DNA from: Stenogyne calaminthoides | Lineage: Eukaryota; Streptophyta; Magnoliopsida; Lamiales; Lamiaceae | Assembly (NCBI GenBank): GCA_037126765.1 | Contig: JBBCBC010000024.1 | Span: 21,239,554-21,303,553, forward strand | Direction: 5' to 3' | DNA: 64,000 nt | Shown: piece after piece, positions 33,053 to 43,584 of the stretch | Layout: the number at the start of each line of letters is the position of its first letter | Numbering within the stretch: position 1 is the first letter of the stretch | Notes under the pieces: generated by a model | Database searches by the model: none | What the model was told of the DNA's origin: nothing | The model's input: the letters and a program-made list of their open reading frames with translations, nothing else | Made by a program: the position numbers and the translations under genes

Positions 33053-34188
33053 TCAGAAATTTATGTCAGACACGGTGTGTTCTTCCTTCGTGATTGTCCT
33101 ACTCGTCTTAGCCAAATGGCTGATTATGCTCGGCCAGTTGTGCTCGTCGTTACTGATAATACTTTTCAGATTTGACACATTCCACGAATAGGACAACGGA
33201 ACTCCATTCAGGTCTTCCAAATCATATGCCCCATTTAACAAGCGTTCTGTAACTCTGAATGGACCTTCCCATGCTCGACCGAACACACCACTTGGTACCC
33301 CCGTTGCTCGTCTTAGAACCAGCTCGCCCACGTTGAACCTGCGTGTTCGGACTTTGGAATTGTAGAACTTTTCTGATCTTTTTTTATACATGGCATTCCT
33401 GAAATCGGCCTCCATCCTTCTTTCTTCCAACAGGTCTGCGCTTAGGGTGAGCGCCTGGTCATTGATGTGCTCTCCAAAAGTCATTGTCCGATGGCTCGGA
33501 ATCTTTACTTCTGCCGGTATAACAGCTTTCGCACCAAATGCCAGGGCAAACGGGGTTTCCGCAGTTGATGTTCTGAAAGTAGTACGATAGGCCCATAATA
33601 TTTCTGGTAACTCTTCAGCCCATCCCCCCCCCTTGGAATTATCAAGTTTAGCTTTGAGGGTATGCTTGATAATTTTATTGACAACTTCTACTTGTCCGTT
33701 TGACTGGGGGTAATACGGAGTAGAGTAATGCTTTTTTATGCCCCAATGCACAATTTTATCGGAATTCACTTCCATCAAATTGTTTGCCATTATCTGTTAC
33801 CAATGATTGGGGAAGCCCAAAACGATAAATGATATTTTTCCAAACAAAATTCCACATTCTTTGTTCGGTGGCTTTAACAATAGCTTCAGCTTCCGCCCAT
33901 TTAGTGTAGTAATCATAGGGCAACCACATCATATTTTACCCCCGATGTGCCAGTAGGAAATGGGCCGATCAAATCGATTCCCCATTTAGCAAATGGCCAC
34001 AGGCTGTAAACAGATACTAGTTCTTCAGGTGGACTATGGATAAGTGGGGCGTGTACCTGACACTTATGACATGCGCGGGCATACGCAAGCGAATCTTTCT
34101 TGAGAGTAGGCCAATAATAACCTTGTCTGATAATTTTATGCGCTAGGAAAAGTCCACCCCTATGGTTTCCACATACCCCCTCATGAAT
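33053..34188 (-). pseudogene. pol: Gypsy-2 integrase (frameshifted)
   Basis: Read on the minus strand, the zinc domain is visible at about 34190-34080 (EGVCGNHRGG, GYYWPTLKKD, CHKCQVHAPLIH), then WPFAKWGIDLIGPFPTG, where stops and shifts begin. The end of the catalytic core and C-terminus are open from 33790 to 33053: HYSTPYYPQSNGQVEVVNK with the third catalytic Glu, ILWAYRTTFRTSTAETPF, and the C-terminal FNVGELVLRR and GRAWEGPFRV. The part carrying the second catalytic Asp (DNG...QF) is shifted just before 33790. Confidence 0.88.
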
Positions 34189-34977
34189 CTATTCCCGAAT
34201 TACATGACCCTCTTCAGGAGTAATACACTTTAATAACGGAAGAGAGAAACTTCTTTTATATAAATGCCCATCTAGGATAGTATATCGGGCAGCTTGTAAT
34301 CTGAGGCGAGTAGCTTGTGCTTTATTTTCGGGGAGAAGTCCTTTTTGTAAGTAACTTAAAATTGGAGTCATCCAGGTTTCTTGCTCTCCTGTTACATTGG
34401 CGACCATAACTCTGGGAATTGATGGCGAACAAGTTGTGACGACCACAATGTCCGTCATGTTCGTCACTCCTTTTGCTGTTGCCAATCGTGCCAAGGCATC
34501 CGCGAACGAATTATCCAATCACGGTAATTGTTCTATGTAAACTTGTTCGAATTGTTCAAGCAACTCCTTTGCTAGTTGCTGATACTGTGCCATCTGTTTG
34601 CCTCGGGCCTCGTACTCGCCTAATACTTGGTATATGATTATTTGAGAATCGCTATAAATCATCAGCCTCTGAATTCCCATTGTCATAGCCATGTGTAACC
34701 CAGTGATCAAAGCTTCGTATTCGGCTTCATTATTTGTGGCTGGGAAATCAAAACGGATGGTTGTTGTGAAAGTTTGTCGAGTTGGGCTGATGAGAACCAC
34801 GCCCGCTCCGGCTCTTGAACTTGTTGATGAGCCGCCGTCTACATACATGTGCCATGGTTGGTCGACACCTCTTTCGGGTATTTGCGGGTATGTCAGTTCA
34901 ACCATGAAATCGGCCATACCCTGGCCCTTCATTGTTGTTCGTGGGGTGAACGTAATGCCAAATTGGCCTAACTCCAC
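34189..34977 (-). pseudogene. pol: Gypsy-2 RNase H and linker
   Basis: All three visible acidic motifs are kept: WHMYVDGGSS (Asp), NNEAEYEALITG (Glu), MIYSDSQIII (Asp). The frame is interrupted at 34518 by TGA, exactly where relatives read P-R-L-D-N-S, so CGA to TGA explains it. It then continues with MDNSFADALARLATAKG to 34189. The domain would degrade RNA in RNA-DNA hybrids during reverse transcription. Confidence 0.88.
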
Positions 34978-35025
34978 CGCCCATTTGAGTAATCTGCCCG
35001 CTGTGTCTGGTCGGTGGAGAACTTG

Positions 35026-35592
35026 TCACAATGGGAAAGTGGTTAATACCTCAACTGAGTGATCGAAAAAGTATGGTCGCAATTTTCGGACATTCATAAC
35101 GAGAGAATATGCGAGTTTTTCCAGTGGAGGATACCGGAGCTCGGCTTCTTTGAGCACCTGACTTACATAATAAATAGGCAAATGTATTTCCCCCTCTGCT
35201 CGAACGAGCACAGTGCTAATTGCACGCTCGGATGCGGCAATATACAAATAAAGTTGTTCGCCTGGAACAGGCTTAGATAATGTTTGAGTATCTGCAAGGT
35301 ATTGCTTTAATGACTCGAATGCATTTTGACAATGCTCTGTCCACTGGAATTTCCCTTTCTTTAATGCGTCAAAGAAAGGTTTGCATTTGTCTCCAATTCG
35401 TGATATAAATCGGCTTACAGAAGCTGAACGTCCAGTTAATTTTTGGACTTCTTTCACACTTCTGGGGGCCTGCATGTCGAGCATGGCTTGAATCTTTGAT
35501 GGGTTCGCTTCAATCCCCCGTTGACTGACCATATGCCCAAGGAATTTTCCTGAATGAACCCCAAAGCTGTATTTCTTCGGATTTAGTTTCAT
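35026..35592 (-). pseudogene. pol: Gypsy-2 RT thumb/connection domain
   Basis: Continues the RT after a frameshift near 35600: MKLNPKKYSFGVHSGKFLGH, EVQKLTGRSASVSRFISR, then the connection region (IYYVSQVLKEAELRYPPLEK) that joins RT to RNase H in Ty3/Gypsy elements. The following frame (34977) restarts after a short break. Confidence 0.88.
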
Positions 35593-35624
35593 GTTATACC
35601 CCCTGAGAATATCAAACGTTTGTG

Positions 35625-37748
35625 CTAGGTGGATGATGTGGTCTTCCTTATGCTCGTTTTTACCACAATATCATCAATATACACCTCAATTGTTCGGCCT
35701 ATATGTTCGTCAAACATCTTGTTCACCAAACGTTGATACGTTGCTCCGACATTCTTTAATCCGAATGGCATGCGTTGCCAACAATACATATTCTTTTCGC
35801 TGCAGAAAGCCGTATTCTTTTGATCGTCCGGATGCATGGGTATTTGGTGATAGCCAGCAAATGCATCCATGAAGGTCATAAGCTCATGTCCTGCTGTGTT
35901 ATCGACCAAATAATCGATATGTTGCATCGGGAAATTGTCTTTCGGGCATGCCTTGTTCAAGTCAGTGAAATATATGCATAACCTCCAAGTTCCGTTAGAT
36001 TTGCGGACGAGCACAGGGTTTGCAAGCCATCTTGGACATTTTACTTCTCGAATCAATTTATTATCGAGCAATTTCTTGATTTCACTATCCATAGCTGCAT
36101 ACTTCTCCAGACTGAATTTTCTGCGCTTCTGGATTACTGGAATTTGTGTTGGGTCAAGGTTAAGAGAGTGACATGCATGTTTAGGATCAATGTCGACCAT
36201 GTCCTCATGTGACCAAGCGAACACATCTAAGTTTGCTCGAAGAAATGATATTATTTCTGTTCGGAATGGTTCCGGTAATTCTGAACCAATAAACACTTCT
36301 AATTCTGGTCTAATCGGGTCGATGTTGATAGACTCTAACTGTTCAATAGGCGTTGCTCGCCTCTTTTTTTGCTTCCATCGAGGATCTTCGATTGACCCCA
36401 GGTGCTCGCCAACTACCTGCATAGGATCAAAACCCATACGAGGTTCTAAGTTCGGTAACTCATTTGGTGGATCAATGTTCATTAGATCTGGAACATGAGT
36501 TATCATTCCGGGTTCTGTGTTCGCCCGTGGAGATGTGCTCGTCAAAGGAGGTATAAGCATCCTCGACAATATATTCGTCTGTTGACTTGATTCTCCGGTC
36601 TCCCATGTTTGCTCCATCATGTTAATGATATTTTGCTTTTCTGGCGCGCATGACAGCAAACAATCTCGAGCTTTTTTCTGGTCGCCTTTTACGCTACCCG
36701 TTCCCTCCTGAGTTGGAAATTTAACACAATAGTAATAAGTCGAACAGGCAGCTTTAAATTCCTGAATAAACGGGCGACCTAAAAACCTGTTATAAGTAGA
36801 TGGAGCATCGACGATTACAAAGTCTAGCATTCTAGTTCGTCGGATCTCCGGATTTAAAGTTGATACTAGCTCGACTCCTAACCTGATCAGACCATAGGGC
36901 CGGGTTATAGATTCCCCAAAACCCATGATGGTTTGATCATATGGCTCTATATAACTACTTAGGTCCCCAACTTGCTTCTCCATTTGGTGCAGAGTGTTAA
37001 CGAATAGAATGTTCGCATATGCTCCAGTGTCGACCAAGAGGCGATGCACCTTCAAACCGAGAAGACGAGCGCTGATGGTTAGAGAGTCATTGTGGGAGGT
37101 GATTATGCAGTCGAGATCGTCTTCCGAGAACATGATTTGGTGAGAGGGTGGCGTACTAGTTGATGTGCTCGCTACCTTCACCTGATGGATGCTTTGCATG
37201 GCACGCATCTCCATCTTCTTTCGCCTGTTCGATAATGTCGGTGCCTGATAGCATCCACCCACTGGACCATAATCAGGATGAATCCTGTGGATTTCTTGAC
37301 TCTCTCGACCTCTGCTCATGGTAGGAGCCCCTCTTTTAGGTAATTCCGACCTCTTACGGGATTCCTCGGGATCACTGTCAGATGCTTCTTCGGCCTTACG
37401 CTTACCCCTACTATCACCTGTTTTTTCAGTTCGGGAATCTCTGTTCGCCGGCTTCGTGAGGAACTGCGTAAGACGATTCTCTTCATATAACTTCCAAAGT
37501 TGACGAAGTAAATCGCGACATTCTTCGGTATTATGTCCGATGTACTCATGATAATTGCAAAACTTGGAAGCATTAAGCTGATTTTTATCCATTATGATTC
37601 TTCGTGGCTTATCCAACATATCCCGATCCTTAATTTGATTGAATATCGTTTCTGTTGAAACGCCTAGAATACTTCGTAGGGCATGTGCTTCTGCTCCTTC
37701 TTCAAAAGGTTTAAAAGATCCTGGGGGTTTATACCCCCCCTCATTCAT
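35625..37748 (-). CDS. pol: Gypsy-2 gag C-terminus, protease and RT (707-codon open part)
   Basis: The longest open frame in the window. Residues 64-77 hold a CX2HX4HX4C zinc knuckle (CNYHEYIGHNTEEC). Residues 237-246 are the protease site LLVDTGAYAN, followed by YNRFLGRPFIQEF. Residues 585-612 are RT motif WRLCIYFTDLNKACPKDNFP, where relatives usually have VDF in place of IYF. Residue 628 is the first catalytic Asp (MDAFAGYHQI), and YIDD is at 690-693. The frame then shifts just after YIDDIVVKT. Gag, protease and RT are in one frame, as in elements that make a single Gag-Pol. The D-to-Y change near 593 may impair activity. The ATG at 37748 is only the first Met after a break; the real start is upstream. 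Confidence 0.9.
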   Translation of the reverse strand: MNEGGYKPPGSFKPFEEGAEAHALRSILGVSTETIFNQIKDRDMLDKPRRIIMDKNQLNASKFCNYHEYIGHNTEECRDLLRQLWKLYEENRLTQFLTKPANRDSRTEKTGDSRGKRKAEEASDSDPEESRKRSELPKRGAPTMSRGRESQEIHRIHPDYGPVGGCYQAPTLSNRRKKMEMRAMQSIHQVKVASTSTSTPPSHQIMFSEDDLDCIITSHNDSLTISARLLGLKVHRLLVDTGAYANILFVNTLHQMEKQVGDLSSYIEPYDQTIMGFGESITRPYGLIRLGVELVSTLNPEIRRTRMLDFVIVDAPSTYNRFLGRPFIQEFKAACSTYYYCVKFPTQEGTGSVKGDQKKARDCLLSCAPEKQNIINMMEQTWETGESSQQTNILSRMLIPPLTSTSPRANTEPGMITHVPDLMNIDPPNELPNLEPRMGFDPMQVVGEHLGSIEDPRWKQKKRRATPIEQLESINIDPIRPELEVFIGSELPEPFRTEIISFLRANLDVFAWSHEDMVDIDPKHACHSLNLDPTQIPVIQKRRKFSLEKYAAMDSEIKKLLDNKLIREVKCPRWLANPVLVRKSNGTWRLCIYFTDLNKACPKDNFPMQHIDYLVDNTAGHELMTFMDAFAGYHQIPMHPDDQKNTAFCSEKNMYCWQRMPFGLKNVGATYQRLVNKMFDEHIGRTIEVYIDDIVVKTSIRKTTSST

Positions 37749-37868
37749 TACTTTTTTACCAAAAACTCTTTTCGTTGTTGCTTCCTGACCAAATCATGAT
37801 TGGGCGAGCAGATCCTGCATAACTATAATCTTGGCTGCTCGCTCTCGAAATTTGGCATATGTGTTCGG

Positions 37869-38762
37869 CTAATCCTGATGCATGGCTTTCCACATATCTG
37901 TATTCAGGGTCAGGCCTCCGACCACCGTGAGGATCTTGGCATCCTCTTCAACTGGGGCTCCATCGTACAAACATTTGTCAAATCTTTCAATGTATGCTCG
38001 ATCTGACTCGCCCTTTAGCTGGGAGAAATGTGCCAACCTCTGTTTTGGTGCTGGGCGAGCACACATGGATGAGAAATGGGACAGGAATTTTTGTCCCAAC
38101 TGAGCGAAAGACGTGATGGACGCAGCGGGCAGTGTAGAAAACCATCTGTGGGCGCGGTCGCCCAACGTCATGGGGGAAATGATCGGCCCAAGACTGCGTT
38201 AGTCGGTGGGCGCCATGGCGATCATAAAGTCTGAATATTTCTTTGAGGTGAAAATGTGGGTCGGACTTCGACGCCGAACATAGGGATTGGTGGTGGGATC
38301 TTTGCCACTTTTTCTTGTACTTTTTTGCCATGATTGTTCGGTGTTAGTGGCGAAGCCGCGACATTGTGCTTTCTTAGAAGTCCCTCGTTGCGGCGGTCGG
38401 CTGTAAGCCCTCGATTGCTTACGCATTTACGCAAATTTTGTGGGCCCGCCCAGATTTGGATCGGGATGTGTCTATCATGAGGACGGGGTCATGCTCGTGA
38501 TGGGGCGATCCCCTTTCCATGTTCGTGTTTGACTACCCAACCGATGATGGATAGACAATTTAGTCCCAGCCAATTTTTGTTGTTCTTCTTTGTCTTTTCG
38601 GGATGCGAGGCGATCATGAGGATCTGAGGGCGGCATGTTCGTCGATTGTTCCTCCGGGATCTGGCGCCTATGATTACCCGGTCGGTCTTTAACGGAGAGC
38701 CTCAAACGCCCAAACGCTGATGGTGCGGACCTTGAGGCCGCTTTCGTCGTCCGACATATCAT
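37869..38762 (-). pseudogene. gag: Gypsy-2 gag, N-terminal and core part (broken)
   Basis: The Retrotrans_gag core reads MTLGDRAHRWFSTLPAASIT, SFAQLGQKFLSHFSS and SQLKGESDRAYIERFDKCL from 38171 to 37869. The upstream basic and Pro-rich region is spread over three frames to about 38762 with stops. The same core pattern (W-F-S-x-L-P, F-x-Q-F) occurs in Gypsy-1 gag. It would build the virus-like particle. Confidence 0.8.
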
Positions 38763-39123
38763 CGGCCTTTTTGTTGGCCCGCTTCAGCAACTTTCAACTT
38801 AACTTGTTCGCTATCAGGTGTATGCGAGCGTCGATCATTATCATCTTGAACTTTCAACTTGACCAACTCTTTTTTGGCCTCTCTTTACGGCTCGCAACAA
38901 GAAAGTGATGGCCTTTTGTTGTGGCCAACCGATCATTGGCGATATCTTCAAGATTGATGGTTTTCATGATCCGATTTTTGTGAGGTCGATCTTCGAGCCT
39001 CTTTTCGAGCGTGAGGTCGGCTCTGTCCGACCTTTACATCGAAAGTATTCTAGATTGAGGCATTTTATTTCTTTTTTCTGCCTCGGCTATCTACGGGATT
39101 GTGTATGGGTTGGTTTTTTCTTA

Positions 39124-39142
39124 CCCTCCTTCTAGCGCCAAT
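39124..39142 (-). other. Primer-binding site of Gypsy-2
   Basis: On the minus strand ATTGGCGCTAGAAGGAGGG directly follows the 5' LTR. TTGGCGC-type starts are usual for plant Gypsy primer sites; the tRNA is not identified. Its position fixes the element's minus orientation. Confidence 0.75.
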
Positions 39143-39914
39143 TATTGCGAGTCGTTTTTTATGGAGAATATTATGTGGCTGATTTGATAACAACTCACAA
39201 ACAAAATAAGTCCGTGTATGATATATGATAAATAATGGGGAAATTGTTGACCCGGTTAAATTACAAACAAATGACTACTCTGGAGGCATTCCAAGCCAGA
39301 GATGTCATCGTATGAGGTTTGCGTATACAGTACACGATAATACTTCTCATGCAATAAACTTTTTGGAAAGATAGGGATTTTAGAAATATATGTCAGTCTT
39401 TTGGCAATTTTTTTCTGAACCCCTCTATTGTTCTTTTTCCTTCTATTTATAGTACTTTGACAAGCATGAGCTGGAGACTTCGCGTCTTGCAAGAACTCAT
39501 GTGATGCTGCCACGTTTTAAACTTCGTCTTCCTGGTTGACCTTTGGATTTACTTGTTTATAAGGTACTCTTTTTGTCATCCAGATCAACTTTTGCTCGAC
39601 TGATCGCCCTGTTCGCCCTTTTGACCATATCAATTTTATATCGGAATACTGTCCTCATCGAGCATATAAGAATGACTATAATGCTTGCCAGATTTGGCGA
39701 GCATACTCGCTTGGTCGGCAAGTGGCGAGTATACTTGCTTGGTTGGCAAGTGGCGAGCAAACCTGTTTGGTCAGCCAGCTTGCCGAACAAACTTGTTTGG
39801 TCGACAAGCTGGCGAGTACACTTGTCCATCGAGCATGGTTGTTTTAATAGTTGATTAATACACGTGTCCCTCTGATGTGTACGAATAAATTGAATAATTA
39901 TATCGAACACAACA
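39143..39914 (-). repeat. 5' LTR of Gypsy-2 (right copy)
   Basis: On the minus strand it begins TGTTGTGTTCGATATA and ends ACTCGCAATA, where the left copy ends GCAACA, so one transition has hit the terminal CA. TATAAATA (minus) lies at 39451-39444. The 103-codon + frame inside is incidental. Confidence 0.92.
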
Positions 39915-40524
39915 TGTAATAAAATAAACAGACGTTAAAGATAAAAAATTTAATGAAGAATGCCTTATATTAAAAAATTAAAAGCTAAATAATATCATAA
40001 ATAACTTCACACGAAAATTAAGAGATTTAAAATAAAATAACCACATGAATAGGAAGTGACTCACAATTAGTAGATAAAAGATGATCGATTTATTAAGATT
40101 ATATATAATATATGTACCAAATTAATAATTAACAAACTCAGTAATTGATTATAAATATTTTTATATAAGATCTTTTGGGATGAGATTTGGAAGGAATCAT
40201 TTTTGCTTAAATAAATATATAATTTATTAAATAGGCTAAATGATTATGTTAGGGTGTTATCTTATATTTGTAAATATGTAGGATGTATATATGTTTTAAA
40301 TTTAAATAATGTAACAGAACATATAATAACATTGTGTAACCAAAGATCGTGACTAGTTTTTGCCATATGTCATATTATTATATTATTACTTATACTTCTA
40401 TAAATAAAATTTACGATATAGATAACAATATGTCTCGGTGATTATGCCAAAGAAAAAGGAGCATATCTTCTGTGAACCATGCGTATCGTGCACTTCATAC
40501 TTCATAATTTTTGAACTATTCTTT
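39915..40524. other. AT-rich intergenic DNA
   Basis: No gene is seen. At about 40058-40090 the words GACTCACAATTAGTAGATAA echo the minus-strand exon end at 24770-24795. Confidence 0.6.
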
Positions 40525-40755
40525 TGAAAAAGGAGCATGTCTTCTATGAACCATGCGCATCGTGCACTTCATACTTCATAGTGTATTTTAAAAATCTGCA
40601 ATTTGTTACATTAAAACTTGTGACTTGTTACACTGAAATGTGCAACTTATGTTTGTAAAATATACTTGCATGTTTCAGTGACAACAAATCGCAAGTTTCT
40701 AAAATACATTATGAAGTGCACGGTGCAATTGATGCATACAAGACCTAGCCAAGAA
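40525..40755. repeat. Foldback (MITE-like) repeat
   Basis: GTGCACTTCATA...GTGTATTTTA at about 40562-40590 is the reverse complement of the stretch at about 40697-40723. The similarity extends outwards to GTCTTCTATG on the left and CATACAAGAC on the right. An extra copy of the left arm lies at 40448-40507. No target duplication is clear. Confidence 0.6.
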
Positions 40756-41274
40756 AAAGTCCAATCTGTACCTAAAATATATTTTAAGAATGACAAAATT
40801 TAATGACTCAGATTTTTTGAACTATTCTTTTTTAAATATTAATTTGTGCGTATGAAGTTTCACTATTATACATATCAAGTATCGTTGTTTAAAAATCAAG
40901 CATTTAAAAAAAAATGCACTTTTTATACATTATAGACACACTAAAAAAAAAAAGGTTCACGTGAACCCTGACTCACATGAGACCCTCTCTTTTTGAAGAA
41001 TTTACATGAACTTGAATGCAACAAAAAATACTTAAAATTTTTGAGTCCGTTCATACAATTCATATGAACTAATTGCACCATCCAATGCAACTGAGCACAA
41101 CGATGAAACTTGATATCAACTCTAACTAAAACATAACACTAATTTTAACTGAAACATATAAGCTAATATAACATAATTTGACATTAACTTTTACTAAAAT
41201 ATAGTGATTGCATGAATCAAAAATCTGTGCACAAATTTGAAGTAAAAATTTAATTTGAACATTGAGAACATATT
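40756..41274. other. AT-rich intergenic DNA, nothing recognised
   Basis: Short simple-sequence runs only; no coding potential recognised. Confidence 0.6.
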
Positions 41275-42730
41275 GGGTTAATTTCACTTCTAATCACCAA
41301 ACTTTACATCAATATCACTTTTGGTCACGAATTCACCCTTCATCAAAATTAGTCACTTAACTACACTTTTTAATCAAAGTTAGTGACAACGTTAGTTGAC
41401 TGTCAAGGCATTAACAGGAGCAACTGAACTAGCGCGAATTATATTAGGGTTCTTCCACAAAATCACATATTTTTTTCTCCTTTTTCCCTTTTCTCCCAAG
41501 CCCTAATGCCTCTTCAATTTCAATTGATTTATCTCCAATTGTATGATGTATTATGTATGAACAAGAAAGTGAACAATTGCCTACTTTGTTGGACAAGTAT
41601 TTTGTGTTATGGATGTACTCCCTCCGTCCCAGAAGACTTAACACAATTGACTTTAACACGCATTTTTGCGAGCGAGTTTTGTGTTAGTAAATGAAATGAT
41701 AAAGTGACTTTTAAGGATGAGTATGATAGATAAGTCTCTCTTCTATCATACCGCTTCTTAAAAGTCACTTTATCATTTCAATTATTAATATAAAACTCGC
41801 TCGCAAAAATGCGTGTAAAAGTCAACTGTGCTAAGTCTTTTGGAACGGAGGGATTATTGGATAAGTATTTTGTTTGGTTTATGTATGAATTAACAAGGGA
41901 ATCAAGTATTTTTGTTTGTTGTTGGTTTCTTTCATTAGTCTATTTACAGGTTTGGTAGGTAGGAAAGTATTATCTCATTATCATGTATTTTCTTGTTTCT
42001 GCTGAAGTAATACTTTTCATAATTAAGTAATACCTTTTAGTATTATAAGTGATACTTTTTAGTTGGTTATAGGACACTATTGCTCAAATAAAATTACTTC
42101 ATAAAAAAACACTAAAATTTGATATAATTGAGCATATTTGGATCTTGAGCATATTTCAGGATAAGCCACCTAAAAAACCACAATATTCACCTTTTTGTGA
42201 ACAATTAAAAAATAACATTAATTTATACTTCATTAAAGGAAAAATAAAACCGAGCACATTGTAATAAAAAAAAAAGATGTATATTGTAGTTAGGGAATGA
42301 TCAAAATCTTCTTCCTGAATTCTCTAGAGTTAAAGAACTCTTCAATTGGAGCTCAATCTCAAAGTTACAAAACATATGTTCAAAACAAAAATCTTAGTCT
42401 GTGGACTCCACTTGTTGGCTTGAGCTCAAACACATTTCTTGAGAAAAAAAAAACGTTAAAAGCAGCGTCAATGTGGAGCTCGAATCATTACTAACAATAA
42501 AGACATACATTTGGTTGAAGATAAATCAGGGATATTAGGATTTGGGGGGGGACATGCCGAATGAATTGGGGAAGAAAATCAAAGAACCCTAATATAATTC
42601 GCTCCAATTAAATTGCTCCGGTTAGTTCCTTAGACAACTAACGTCGTCGCTAACTCTGATTAAAAAAGTGTAGTTAAGTAATTAATTTTGATACAGAGTG
42701 AAACTCAGTGACCAAAAGTGAAATTAACCT
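41275..42730. mobile_element. MULE-type non-autonomous element
   Basis: Long inverted ends of about 190 bp (GGGTTAATTTCACTT... and its partner ending AAGTGAAATTAACCT) pair through TAACTACACTTTTTAATC and GAATTATATTAGGGTTCTT. The flanks GAACATATT (41266-41274) and GAAAATATT (42731-42739) are 9 bp with one mismatch, the duplication length of Mutator-like elements. The interior is non-coding as far as I can see and has been hit by a Stowaway MITE. A Pack-MULE with host sequence in the middle is possible. Confidence 0.8.
41618..41854. mobile_element. Stowaway MITE nested in the MULE-type element
   Basis: CTCCCTCCGTCCC at the left and CGGAGGGAT at the right, with TA at 41616-41617 and 41855-41856. 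The arms pair almost completely through GCATTTTTGCGAGCGAGTTT and AAAGTGACTTTTAAG. Similar words (GGACAAGTATTTTGTGTTATGG and GGATAAGTATTTTGTTTGGT) flank it on either side. Confidence 0.85.
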
Positions 42731-42739
42731 GAAAATATT

Positions 42740-43015
42740 TAAAGAGATCTTGCGTGAAAACGTCTTATAGTGAGACAGAATATAATATGAGAATGACGTT
42801 TTAACATATTTAAAGAAAATAATAATTTGTGCTCATTTATAAATTATCTCATGGTCTCCCACAAGTTTTTGTCATATTTGAAAGACTTGAATTTACCTTT
42901 TTTTCCTAATAAATTTTCCACTCAGTTCCCCAAATCGTGACACACTACATTAGTGCCTACGAGAGAAAAATGATTTTGTCTTTACTACTTTACAAGCAGT
43001 GTCTTTACTTTACAT
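42740..43015. other. Intergenic DNA between MULE-type and hAT-like elements
   Basis: Non-coding, nothing recognised. Confidence 0.55.
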
Positions 43016-43584
43016 GGGGTGGGAACATACCAGACTACCCGACAGGGGTTTATGGCTCGACCTACTAAAGTACGGCTCGGCTCGACCTTTTAACAAACAA
43101 GCCAGACTTTGACTTTTTTAAAAGTCTATTTACTTGTACAAGTCAGACTTAGGCCTTTTAAAAAACCTTTTAAGCTCAACAGACAGACCGTTTAAATATA
43201 TGATATCCAATAAAATATATTATATATATTTTAATTAATTATTTTATATTAATATAATTAATATTAATATAAAATAATATATAATTAAATAAATTATTCA
43301 TTAAATAGGCTTAAACATCAATAAATCTTGTTAAAACTAGAACAAAATCAACCGATCTTACTGTCAAAATTTTAATGTATTTAAAAAAATTTATATCTAA
43401 AGTGAAATAGACTTAAAAAAGCTTTATACAAGCTTTCATACCCGACTCGTTTATTAAAAAAATCAAACTTTAGCCTACTAAAAAATCTATTACAGGTAAC
43501 AAATCATGTTTAGGCCTAACACACATGTCCCAAGCCTAGATCTTCTATCAGGAAATCTACCTAGGTCCGACCTATTCCCATCCC
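43016..43584. mobile_element. hAT-like MITE candidate
   Basis: Ends GGGGTGGGAACATACC and (reverse complement of right end) GGGATGGGAATAGGTC agree at 11 of 16 positions. The interior carries GGCTCGGCTCGACC and AGGCCTTTTAAAAAACC words that also occur near the right end in inverted form. I see no clear 8-bp duplication. Confidence 0.45.

Larger units (their letters stand above)
27438..39914 (-). mobile_element. Gypsy-2: Tat-like Ty3/Gypsy LTR retrotransposon with antisense ORF
   Basis: LTRs at 27438-28221 and 39143-39914 are flanked by perfect TGTAA duplications (27433-27437 and 39915-39919). On the minus strand the order is primer site, gag, protease, RT, RNase H, integrase, hairpin repeats, then an aORF on the + strand next to the 3' LTR. 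The length is 12.5 kb. Its better preserved protease-RT frame (707 codons) and clear duplication suggest a younger insertion than Gypsy-1, but stops in several domains show it is no longer autonomous. Confidence 0.94.

Noticed and set aside
39543..39910. Frames of 103 and 117 codons inside the Gypsy-2 right LTR
   Set aside because: Both lie within the LTR on opposite strands and are not open in the left LTR.
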